DNA from: Micromussa lordhowensis
Lineage: Eukaryota; Cnidaria; Anthozoa; Scleractinia; Lobophylliidae
Assembly: GCA_964020085.1 (NCBI GenBank)
Contig: CAXHUQ010001387.1
Coordinates: 404,501-468,500 of the forward strand
Direction of reading: 5' to 3'
DNA length: 64,000 nt
Part shown: positions 1-10,770 of the stretch, piece after piece
Layout of the letters: every line of letters begins with the position of its first letter
How positions within the stretch are numbered: the first letter of the stretch is position 1
The notes under the pieces: model-generated
What the model was told of the DNA's origin: nothing
What the model saw: the letters and a program-made list of their open reading frames with translations, nothing else
Databases searched by the model: none
Program-made: the position numbers and the translations under genes

Positions 1-3000
1 GCAAAATGTTGTGCTATGTTTGCACTTCAAGTGCATACTAATTAGGAGATGATGCCATTTGCGCCAGGGTATATTTGAAGCCCCTAAATTTGACCTACTT
101 TTCTAAGCATTTTGCCTTGGTCCCCCCTTGGCAAAATCTCAGAAAATGGCCGATTTAAGTCTCGCTGGCAAATTTGTCATAACTCGGCTCTGCGGACACT
201 TATGGAGCCGCAGTTTGCAGCAAAATGTTGTGCTATGTTTGCACTTCATGTGCATACTAATTAGGAGATGATGCCATCTGCGCCAGGGTGTTTTTGAAGC
301 ACCTATAGTCGGCCTACTTTTTTAAGCATTAAAAAAATCTCAGAAAACGGCCGATTTAGGTGTCCTTGCCAAATTTGTCATAACTCGGCTCTGCGGACAC
401 TTATGGAGCCGCAGTTTGCAGCAAAATGTTGTGCTATGTTTGCACTTCAAAAGCATACTAATTAAGAGATGATGCCATCTGCGCCGGGGTGTTTTTGAAG
501 CACCTATAGTCGGCCTACTTTTTTGAGCATTTTGCCTTGGTCCCCCCTTAACAAAATCTCAGAAAACGGCCGATTTAGGTGTCCTTGCCAAATTTGTCAT
601 AACTCGGCTCTGCGGACACTTATGGAGCCGCAGTTTGCAGCAAAATGTTGTGCTATGTTTGCACTTCAAGTGCATACTAATTAGGAGATGATGCTATTTG
701 CGCCAGGGTGTCTTTGAAGCCACTATAGTCGGCCTACTTTTTTGAGCATTTTGCCTTGGTCCCCCCTTAACAAAATCTCAGAAAACGGCCGATTTAGGTG
801 TCCTTGCCAAATTTGTCATAACTCGGCTCTGCGGACACTTATGGAGCCGCAGTTTGCAGCAAAATGTTGTGCTATGTTTGCACTTGAAGTGCATACTAAT
901 TAGGAGATGAGGCCATTTGCGCCAGGGTGCTTTTGAAGCCCCTATAGTCGGCCTACTTTTTTGAGCATTTTGCCTTGGTCCCCCCTTGGCAAAATCTCAG
1001 AAAATGGCCGATTTAGGTGTCCTTGCCAAATTTGTCATAACTCGGCTCATCGGACACTTATGGAACCGCACTTTGCAGCAAAATGTTGTGCTATGTTTCC
1101 ACTTCAAGTGCATACAAATTAGGAGATGATGCCATTTGCGCCAGGGTGTTTTTGAAGCCCCTATAGTCGGCCTACTTTTTTGAGCATTTTGCCTTGCTCC
1201 CCCCTAGGCAAAATCTCAGAAAATGGCCGATTTAGGTGTCCTTGCCAAATTTGTCATAACTCGCCTCTGCGGACACTTATGGAGCCCCACTTTGCAGCAA
1301 AATGTTGTGCTATGTTTGCACTTCAAGTGCATACTAATTAGGAGATGATGCCATTTGCGCCAGGGTGTTTTTGAAGCCCCTAGTCGGCCTACTTTTTTGA
1401 GCATTTTGCCTTGGTCCCCCCTTGGCAAAATCTCAGAAAATGGCCGATTTAGGTGTCCTTGCCAAATTTGTCATAACTCGGCTCTGCGGACACTTATGGA
1501 GCCGCAGTTTGCAGCAAAATGTTGTGCTATGTTTGCACTTCAAGTGCATACTAATTAGGAGATGATGCCATTTGCGCCAGGGTAATTTTGAAGCCCCTAA
1601 ATTTGACCTACTTTTCTAAGCATTTTGCCTTGGTCCCCCCTTGGCAAAATCTCAGAAAATGGCCGATTTAAGTCTCGCTGGCAAATTTGTCATAACTCGG
1701 CTCTGCGGACACTTATGGAGCCGCAGTTTGCAGCAAAATGTTGTGCTATGTTTGCACTTCATGTGCATACTAATTAGGAGATGATGCCATCTGCGCCAGG
1801 GTGTTTTTGAAGCACCTATAGTCGGCCTACTTTTTTGACCATTAACAAAATCTCAGAAAACGGCCGATTTAGGTGTCCTTGCCAAATTTGTCATAACTCG
1901 GCTCTGCGGACACTTATGGAGCCGCAGTTTGCAGCAAAATGTTGTGCTATGTTTGCACTTCAAGTGCATACTAATTAGGAGATGATGCCATCTGCGCCGG
2001 GGTGTTTTTGAAGCACCTATAGTCGGCCTACTTTTTTGAGCATTTTGCCTTGGTCCCCCCTTAACAAAATCTCAGAAAACGGCCGATTTAGGTGTCCTTG
2101 CCAAATTTGTCATAACTCGGCTCTGCGGACACTTATGGAGCCGCAGTTTGCAGCAAAATGTTGTGCTATGTTTGCACTTCAAGTGCATACTAATTAGGAG
2201 ATGATGCTATTTGCGCCAGGGTGTCTTTGAAGCCACTATAGTCGGCCTACTTTTTTGAGCATTTTGCCTTGGTCCCCCCTTAACAAAATCTCAGAAAACG
2301 GCCGATTTAGGTGTCCTTGCCAAATTTGTCATAACTCGGCTCTGCGGACACTTATGGAGCCGCAGTTTGCAGCAAAATGTTGTGCTATGTTTGCACTTGA
2401 AGTGCATACTAATTAGGAGATGAGGTTATTTGCGCCAGGGTGCTTTTGAAGCCCCTATAGTCGGCCTACTTTTTTGAGCATTTTGCCTTGGTCCCCCCTT
2501 GGCAAAATCTCAGAAAATGGCCGATTTAGGTGTCCTTGCCAAATTTGTCATAACTCGGCTCTGCGGACACTTATGGAACCGCACTTTGCAGCAAAATGTT
2601 GTGCTATGTTTCCACTTCAAGTGCATACAAATTAGGAGATGATGCCATTTGCGCCAGGGTGTTTTTGAAGCCCCTATAGTCGGCCTACTTTTTTTGAGCA
2701 TTTTGCCTTGGTCCCCCCTTGGCAAAATCTCAGAAAATGGCCGATTTAGGTGTCCTTGCCAAATTTGTCATAACTCGGCTCCGCGGACACTTATGGAGCC
2801 GCAGTTTGCAGCAAGATGTTGTGCTATGTTTGCACTTCATGTGCATACTAATTAGGAGATGATGCCATTTGCGCCAGGGTGTTTTTGAAGCACCTATAGT
2901 CGGCCTACTTTTTTGAGCATTTTGCCTTGGTCCCCCCTTGGCAAAATCTCAGAAAACGGCCGATTTAGGTGTCCTTGCCAAATTTGTCATAACTCGGCTC

Positions 3001-5260
3001 TGCGGACACTTATGGAGCCGCAGTTTGCAGCAAAATGTTGTGCTATGTTTGCACTTCATGTGCATACTAATTAGGAGATGATGCCATCTGCGCCAGGGTG
3101 TTTTTTAAGGAACCTATAGTCGGCCTACTTTTTTGAGCATTTTGCCTTGGTCCCCCCTTCGCAAAATCTCAGAAAATGGCCGATTTAGGTGTCCTTGCCA
3201 AATTTGTCATAACTCGGCTCTGCGGACACTTATGGAGCCGCAGTTTGCAGCAAAATGTTGTGCTATGTTTGCACTTCAAGTGCATACTAATTAGGAGATG
3301 ATGCCATTTGCGCCAGGGTAATTTTGAAGCCCCTAAATTTGACCTACTTTTCTAAGCATTTTGCCTTGGTCCCCCCTTGGCAAAATCTCAGAAAATGGCC
3401 GATTTAAGTCTCGCTGGCAAATTTGTCATAACTCGGCTCTGCGGACACTTATGGAGCCGCATTTTGCAGCAAAATGTTGTGCTATGTTTGCACTTCATGT
3501 GCATACTAATTAGGAGATGATGCCATGTGCGCCAGGGTGTTTTTGAAGCACCTATAGTCGGCCTACTTTTTTGAGCATTAACAAAATCTCAGAAAACGGC
3601 CGATTTAGGTGTCCTTGCCAAATTTGTCATAACTCGGCTCTGCGGACACTTATGGAGCCGCAGTTTGCAGCAAAATGTTGTGCTATGTTTGCACTTCAAG
3701 TGCATACTAATTAGGAGATGATGCCATCTGCGCCGGGGTGTTTTTGAAGCACCTATAGTCGGCCTACTTTTTTGAGCATTTTGCCTTGGTCCCCCCTTAA
3801 CAAAATCTCAGAAAACGGCCGATTTAGGTGTCCTTGCCAAATTTGTCATAACTCGGCTCTGCGGACACTTATGGAGCCGCAGTTTGCAGCAAAATGTTGT
3901 GCTATGTTTGCACTTCAAGTGCATACTAATTAGGAGATGATGCCATTTGCGCCAGGGTAATTTTGAAGCCCCTAAATTTGACCTACTTTTCTAAGCATTT
4001 TGCCTTGGTCCCCCCTTGGCAAAATCTCAGAAAATGGCCGATTTAAGTCTCGCTGGCAAATTTGTCATAACTCGGCTCTGCGGACACTTATGGAGCCGCA
4101 TTTTGCAGCAAAATGTTGTGCTATGTTTGCACTTCATGTGCATACTAATTAGGAGATGATGCCATGTGCGCCAGGGTGTTTTTGAAGCACCTATAGTCGG
4201 CCTACTTTTTTGAGCATTAACAAAATCTCAGAAAACGGCCGATTTAGGTGTCCTTGCCAAATTTGTCGTAACTCGGCTCTGCGGACACTTATGGAGCCGC
4301 AGTTTGCAGCAAAATGTTGTGCTATGTTTGCACTTCAAGTGCATACTAATTAGGAGATGATGCCATCTGCGCCGGGGTGTTTTTGAAGCACCTATAGTCG
4401 GCCTACTTTTTTGAGCATTTTGCCTTGGTCCCCCCTTAACAAAATCTCAGAAAACGGCCGATTTAGGTGTCCTTGCCAAATTTGTCATAACTCGGCTCTG
4501 CGGACACTTATGGAGCCGCAGTTTGCAGCAAAATGTTGTGCTATGTTTGCACTTCAAGTGCATACTAATTAGGAGATGATGCTATTTGCGCCAGGGTGTT
4601 TTTGAAGCCACTATAGTCGGCCTACTTTTTTGAGCATTTTGCCTTGGTCCCCCCTTAACAAAATCTCAGAAAACGGCCGATTTAGGTGTCCTTGCCAAAT
4701 TTGTCATAACTCGGCTCTGCGGACACTTATGGAGCCGCAGTTTGCAGCAAAATGTTGTGCTATGTTTGCACTTCAAGTGCATACTAATTAGGAGATGATG
4801 CCATTTGCGCCAGGGTGTTTTTGAAGCCACTATAGTCGGCCTACTTTTTTGAGCATTTTGCCTTGGTCCCCCCTTGGCAAAATCTCAGAAAATGGCCGAT
4901 TTAGGTGTCTTTGCCAAATTTGTCATAACTCGGCTCTGCGGACACTTATGGAGCCGCAGTTTGCAGCAAAATGTTGTGCTATGTTTGCACTTCAAGTGCA
5001 TACTAATTAGGAGATGAGGCCATTTTCGCCAGGGTGCTTTTGAAGCCCCTATAGTCGGCCTACTTTTTTGAGCATTTTGCCTTGGTCCCCCCTTGGCAAA
5101 ATCTCAGAAAATGGCCGATTTAGGTGTCCTTGCCAAATTTGTCATAACTCGGCTCTGCGGACACTTATGGAGCCGCAGTTTGCAGCAAAATGTTGTGCTA
5201 TGTTTGCACTTTAAGTGCATACTAATTAGGAGATGATGCCATTTGCTCCAGGGTGTCTTT
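1..5260 (+). repeat. HOR block with CCTAAATTTGACC marker monomer (7-, 8- and 3-monomer spacing)
   Basis: A distinctive monomer type carries CCCCTAAATTTGACC, TTTTCTAAGC and TTAAGTCTCGCTGGC. Its marker starts at 81, 1,594, 3,330 and 3,969, giving spacings of 1,513, 1,736 and 639 bp. These equal 7, 8 and 3 monomers, each minus about 18 bp. The missing bases are explained by the next monomer, which lacks 18 bp between GAGCAT and TAACAAAATC (junctions near 329, 1,843, 3,580 and 4,217). The spacing shows an HOR whose length has changed by unequal exchange. The last 3-mer unit (3,969 on) looks like a direct partial duplication of the one before. Confidence 0.85.
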
Positions 5261-6492
5261 GAAGCCCCTATAGTCGGCCTACTTTTTTGAGCATTTTGCC
5301 TTGGACCCCCTTGGCAAAATCTTAGAAAATGGCCGATTTAGGTGTCCTTGCCAAATTTGTCATAACTCGGCTCTGCGGACACTTATGGAACCGCACTTTG
5401 CAGCAAAATGTTGTGCTATGTTTCCACTTCAAGTGCATACAAATTAGGAGATGATGCCATTTGCGCCAGGGTGTTTTTGAAGCCCCTATAGTCGGCCTAC
5501 TTTTTTTGAGCATTTTGCCTTGGTCCCCCCTTGGCAAAATCTCAGAAAATGGCCGATTTAGGTGTCCTTGCCAAATTTGTCATAACTCGGCTCCGCGGAC
5601 ACTTATGGAGCCGCAGTTTGCAGCAAGATGTTGTGCTATGTTTGCACTTCAAGTGCTTACTATTTAGGAGATGATGCCATTTGCGCCAGGGTGTTTTTAA
5701 AGCCGCTATAGTCGGCCTATTTTTTTGAGCATTTTGCCTTGGTCCCACCTTGGCAAAATCTCAGGAAATGGCCGATTTAGGTGTCCTTGCCAAATTTGTC
5801 ATAACTCGGCTCTGCGGACACTTATGGAGCCGTAGTTTGCAGCAAAATGTTGTGCTATGTTTGCACTTCAAATGCATACTAATTAGGAGATGATGCCATG
5901 TGCGCCAGGGTGTTTTTGAAGCCCCTATAGTCGGCCTACTTTTTTGAGCATTTTTCCTTGGTCCCCCCTTGGCAAAATCTCAGAAAATGGCCGATTAAGG
6001 TGTCCTTGGCAAATTTGTCATAACTCGGCTCTGTGGACACTTATGGAGCCGCAGTTTGCAGCAAAATGTTGTGCTATGTTTGCACTTCAAGTGCATACTA
6101 ATTAAGAGATGATGCCATTTGCGCCAGGGTGTTTTTGAAGCCCCTATAGTCGGCCTACTTTTTTGAGCATTTTGCCTTGGTCCCCCCTTGGCAAAATCTC
6201 AGAAAATCGCCGATTTAGGTGTCCTTGCCAAATTTGTCATAACTCGGCTCTGCGGACACTTATGGAGCCGCAGTTTGCAGCAAAATGTTGTGCTATGTTT
6301 GCACTTCAAGTGCATGCTAATTAGGAGATGATGCCATTTGCGCCACGGTGTTTTTGAAGCCCCCATAGTCGGCCTACTTTTTTGAGCATTTTGCCTTGGT
6401 CCCCCCTTGGCAAAATGTCAGAAAATGGCCGATTTAGGTGTCCTTGCCAAATTTGTCATAACTCGGCTCTGCGAACACTTATGGAGCCGCAG

Positions 6493-6610
6493 GGTAAGTA
6501 CTTGGTGTATCCCTTATCATAGTGTATTTAGAACGTAGCATAGTATATTTATTCTTGTTATAGTCTATTAGATACACTATAATATCTGGAAGGGATACAT
6601 GAAGTACTTA
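6493..6610. mobile_element. 118-bp foldback MITE-like element, copy 1
   Basis: This is non-satellite sequence inside a monomer. The ends are inverted repeats: 6,495-6,515 (starts TAAGTACTTGGTG) matches the reverse complement of 6,590-6,610 at 19 of 21 positions. A second, inner pair of perfect 9-bp arms, ATAGTGTAT 6,519-6,527 and ATACACTAT 6,572-6,580, extends the fold to nearly the whole element. GGAGCCGCAG occurs once in a normal monomer but flanks the insert on both sides (6,483-6,492 and 6,611-6,620), so it is best read as a target site duplication of 8-10 bp depending on where the ends are placed. That length fits Mutator-like (9-11 bp) or hAT (8 bp) families; the termini do not decide between them. 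No ORF or transposase is present, so it is non-autonomous. Confidence 0.88.
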
Positions 6611-7093
6611 GGAGCCGCAGTTTGCAGCAAAATGTTGTGCTATGTTTGCACTTCAAGTGCATACTAATTAGGAGATGATGCCATTTGCGCCAGGGTGTTT
6701 TTGAAGCCGCTATAGTCGGCCTACTTTTTTGAGCATTTTGCCTTGGCCCCCCTTGGCAAAATCTCAGAAAATGGCCGATTTAGGTGTCTTTCCCAAATTT
6801 GTCATAGCTCGGCTCTGCGGACACTTATGGAGCCGCAGTTTGCAACAAAATGTTGTGCTATGTTTGCACTTTAAGTGCATACTAATTACGAGATGATGCC
6901 ATTTCCGCCAGGGTGTTTTTGATGCCCCTATAGTCGGCCTTTTTTTTTTGAGCATCTTGCCTCTGTCCCCCCTTGGCAAAATCTCAGAAAATGGCCGATT
7001 TAGGTGTCCTTGCCAAATTTGTCATAACTCGGCTCTGCGGACACTTATGGAGCCGCAGTTTGCAGCAAAATGTTGTGCTATGTTTGCACTTGA

Positions 7094-8536
7094 AGTGCAT
7101 ACTAATAAGGAGATGATGCCATTTGCGCCAGGGTGTTTTTGAAGCCCCTATAGTCGGCCTTCTTTTTTGAGCATTTTGCCTTGGTCCCCCCTTGGCAAAA
7201 TCTCAGAAAATGGCCGATTTAGGTGTCCTTGCCAAATTTGTCATAACTCGGCTCCGCGGACACTTATGGAGCCGCAGTTTGCAGCAAAATGTTGTGCTAT
7301 GTTTGCACTTCAAGTGCATACTAATTAGGAGATGAGGCCATTTGCGCCAGGGTGCTTTTGAAGCCCCTATAGTCGGCCTACTTTTTTGAGCATTTTGCCT
7401 TGGTCCCCCCTTGGCAAAATCTCAGAAAATGGCCGATTTAGGTGTCCTTGCCAAATTTGTCATAACTCGGCTCTGCGGACACTTATGGAGCCGCAGTTTG
7501 CAGCAAAATGTTGTGCTATGTTTGCACTTCAAGTGCATACTAATTAGGAGATGATGCCATTTGCGCCAGGGTGTTTTTGAAGCCCCTATAGTCGGCCTAC
7601 TTTTTTGAGCATTTTGCCTTGGACCCCCTTGGCAAAATCTTAGAAAATGGCCGATTTAGGTGTCCTTGCCAAATTTGTCATAACTCGGCTCTGCGGACAC
7701 TTATGGAGCCGCAGTTTGCAGCAAGATGTTGTGCTATGTTTGCACTTCAAGTGCATACTATTTAGGAGATGATGCCATTTGCGCCAGGGTGTTTTTGAAG
7801 CTTCTATAGTCGGCCTACTTTTTTGAGCATTTTGCCTTGGTCCCACCTTGGCAAAATCTCAGAAAATGGCCGATTTAGGTGTCCTTGCCAAATTTGTCAT
7901 AACTCGGCTCTGCGGACACTTATGGAGCCGCAGGGTTAGTACTTGGTGTATCCCTTATCATAGTGTATTTAGAACGTAGCATAGTATATTTATTCTTGTT
8001 ATAGTCTATTAGATACACTATAATATCTGGAAGGGATACATGAAGTACTTAGGAGCCGCAGTTTGCAGCAAAATGTTGTGCTATGTTTGCACTTCAAGTG
8101 CATACTAATTAGGAGATGATGCCATTTGCGCCAGGGTGTTTTTGAAGCCCCTATAGTGGGCCTACTTTTTTGAGCATTTTGCATTGGTCCCCCCTTGGCA
8201 AAATCTCAGAAAATGGCCGATTTAGGTGTCCTTGCCAAATTTGTCATAGCTCGGCTCTGCGGACACTTATGGAGCCGCAGTTTGCAACAAAATGTTGTGC
8301 TATGTTTGCACTTTAAGTGCATACTAATTACGAGATGATGCCATTTGCGCCAGGGTGTTTTTGATGCCCCTATAGTCGGCCTTTTTTTTTTTGAGCATCT
8401 TGCCTCTGTCCCCCCTTGGCAAAATCTCAGAAAATGGCCGATTTAGGTGTCCTTGCCAAATTTGTCATAACTCGGCTCTGCGGACACTTATGGAGCCGCA
8501 GTTTGCAGCAAAATGTTGTGCTATGTTTGCACTTCA
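7094..8536 (+). repeat. 1,443-bp HOR unit, copy 1
   Basis: Six monomers plus MITE copy 2. The sequence recurs at +1,443 with very few differences: the same CTTCTATAGTCGG, TTGGTCCCACC and GTGGGCCTAC private variants appear in both units. Lower-grade similarity extends leftward to about 6,800, and MITE copy 1 lies 1,441 bp before copy 2, so an older related unit precedes it. Confidence 0.85.
7934..8051. mobile_element. 118-bp MITE-like element, copy 2
   Basis: Same element and same monomer position as copy 1, flanked by GGAGCCGCAG at 7,924-7,933 and 8,052-8,061. It begins GGTTAGTACTT where most copies have GGTAAGTACTT, a variant shared only with copy 3. That agrees with copies 2 and 3 sitting in a 1,443-bp tandem duplication. 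Confidence 0.88.
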
Positions 8537-9979
8537 AGTGCATACTAATAAGGAGATGATGCCATTTGCGCCAGGGTGTTTTTGAAGCCCCTATAGTCGG
8601 CCTTCTTTTTTGAGCATTTTGCCTTGGTCCCCCCTTGGCAAAATCTCAGAAAATGGCCGATTTAGGTGTCCTTGCCAAATTTGTCATAACTCGGCTCCGC
8701 GGACACTTATGGAGCCGCAGTTTGCAGCAAAATGTTGTGCTATGTTTGCACTTCAAGTGCATACTAATTAGGAGATGAGGCCATTTGCGCCAGGGTGCTT
8801 TTGAAGCCCCTATAGTCGGCCTACTTTTTTGAGCATTTTGCCTTGGTCCCCCCTTGGCAAAATCTCAGAAAATGGCCGATTTAGGTGTCCTTGCCAAATT
8901 TGTCATAACTCGGCTCTGCGGACACTTATGGAGCCGCAGTTTGCAGCAAAATGTTGTGCTATGTTTGCACTTCAAGTGCATACTAATTAGGAGATGATGC
9001 CATTTGCGCCAGGGTGTTTTTGAAGCCCCTATAGTCGGCCTACTTTTTTGAGCATTTTGCCTTGGACCCCCTTGGCAAAATCTTAGAAAATGGCCGATTT
9101 AGGTGTCCTTGCCAAATTTGTCATAACTCGGCTCTGCGGACACTTATGGAGCCGCAGTTTGCAGCAAGATGTTGTGCTATGTTTGCACTTCAAGTGCATA
9201 CTATTTAGGAGATGATGCCATTTGCGCCAGGGTGTTTTTGAAGCTTCTATAGTCGGCCTACTTTTTTGAGCATTTTGCCTTGGTCCCACCTTGGCAAAAT
9301 CTCAGAAAATGGCCGATTTAGGTGTCCTTGCCAAATTTGTCATAACTCGGCTCTGCGGACACTTATGGAGCCGCAGGGTTAGTACTTGGTGTATCCCTTA
9401 TCATAGTGTATTTAGAACGTAGCATAGTATATTTATTCTTGTTATAGTCTATTAGATACACTATAATATCTGGAAGGGATACATGAAGTACTTAGGAGCC
9501 GCAGTTTGCAGCAAAATGTTGTGCTATGTTTGCACTTCAAGTGCATACTAATTAGGAGATGATGCCATTTGCGCCAGGGTGTTTTTGAAGCCCCTATAGT
9601 GGGCCTACTTTTTTGAGCATTTTGCATTGGTCCCCCCTTGGCAAAATCTCAGAAAATGGCCGATTTAGGTGTCCTTGCCAAATTTGTCATAGCTCGGCTC
9701 TGCGGACACTTATGGAGCCGCAGTTTGCAACAAAATGTTGTGCTATGTTTGCACTTTAAGTGCATACTAATTACGAGATGATGCCATTTGCGCCAGGGTG
9801 TTTTTGATGCCCCTATAGTCGGCCTTTTTTTTTTTGAGCATCTTGCCTCTGTCCCCCCTTGGCAAAATCTCAGAAAATGGCCGATTTAGGTGTCCTTGCC
9901 AAATTTGTCATAACTCGGCTCTGCGGACACTTATGGAGCCGCAGTTTGCAGCAAAATGTTGTGCTATGTTTGCACTTCA
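8537..9979 (+). repeat. 1,443-bp HOR unit, copy 2
   Basis: Direct tandem copy of 7,094-8,536, containing MITE copy 3. Similarity to copy 1 continues to about 10,045, where the T run before GAGCATTTTGCC changes length and the monomer types diverge. Confidence 0.85.
9377..9494. mobile_element. 118-bp MITE-like element, copy 3
   Basis: Flanked by GGAGCCGCAG at 9,367-9,376 and 9,495-9,504. It shares the GGTTAG start with copy 2 and lies exactly 1,443 bp downstream of it. The following monomer has the GTGGGCCTAC variant, also seen after copies 2, 4 and 7. Confidence 0.88.
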
Positions 9980-10770
9980 AGTGCATACTAATAAGGAGAT
10001 GATGCCATTTGCGCCAGGGTGTTTTTGAAGCCCCTATAGTCGGCCTACTTTTTTTGAGCATTTTGCCTTGGTCCCCCCTTGGCAAAATCTCAGAAAATGG
10101 CCGATTTAGGTGTCCTTGCCAAATTTGTCATAACTCGGCTCCGCGGACACTTATGGAGCCGCAGTTTGCAGCAAGATGTTGTGCTATGTTTGCACTTCAA
10201 GTGCATACTATTGAGGAGATGATGCCATTTGCGCCAGGGTGTTTTTGAAGCCCCTATAGTCGGCCTACTTTTTTGAGCATTTTGCCTTGGTCCCACCTTG
10301 GCAAAATCTCAGAAAATGGCCGATTTAGGTGTCCTTGCCAAATTGGTCATAACTCGGCTCTGCGGACACTTATGGAGCCGCAGTTTGTAGCAAAATGTTG
10401 TGCTATGTTTGCACTTCAAGTGCATACTAATAAGGGGATGATGCCATTTGCGCGAGGGTGTTTTTGAAGCCCCTATAGTCGGCCTACTTTTTTGAGCATT
10501 TTGCCTTGGTCCCCCCTTGGCAAAATGTCAGAAAATGGCCGATTTAGGTGTCCTTGCCAAATTTGTCATAACTCGGCTCTGCGGACACTTATGGAGCCGC
10601 AGGGTAAGTACTTGGTGTATCCCTTATCATAGTGTATTTAGAACGTAGCATAGTATATTTATTCTTGTTATAGTCTATTAGATACACTATAATATCTGGA
10701 AGGGATACATGAAGTACTTAGGAGCCGCAGTTTGCAGCAAAATGTTGTGCTATGTTTGCACTTCAAGTGC
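9380..10770 (+). repeat. Segment shared with 24,187-25,577 (offset 14,807 bp), left copy
   Basis: MITE copies 3 and 4 and the five monomers between them match MITE copies 7 and 8 at a constant offset of 14,807 bp. Shared private variants include AAATTGGTCATAAC with TTTGTAGCAAAATG, and TAATAAGGGGATG. The matching ends shortly after the second element. It overlaps the end of the 1,443-bp unit, so HORs of different length share parts. Confidence 0.8.
10603..10720. mobile_element. 118-bp MITE-like element, copy 4
   Basis: Flanked by GGAGCCGCAG at 10,593-10,602 and 10,721-10,730. It lies 1,226 bp after copy 3 (five monomers plus insert and duplication). The monomer just upstream carries AAAATGTCAG in place of AAAATCTCAG, a marker shared with copies 1, 5, 6, 7 and 8. 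Confidence 0.88.

Noticed and set aside
32..60. Ribosome binding site-like AGGAG words before ATG in most monomers
   Set aside because: TTAGGAGATGATG is part of the repeat consensus in a eukaryotic-type satellite. It recurs about every 219 bp whether or not an open frame follows.
6493..6610. Retroelement or SINE origin for the 118-bp insert
   Set aside because: It has inverted rather than direct terminal repeats, no poly(A) tail, no pol III boxes and no primer binding site. A non-autonomous DNA element fits better.
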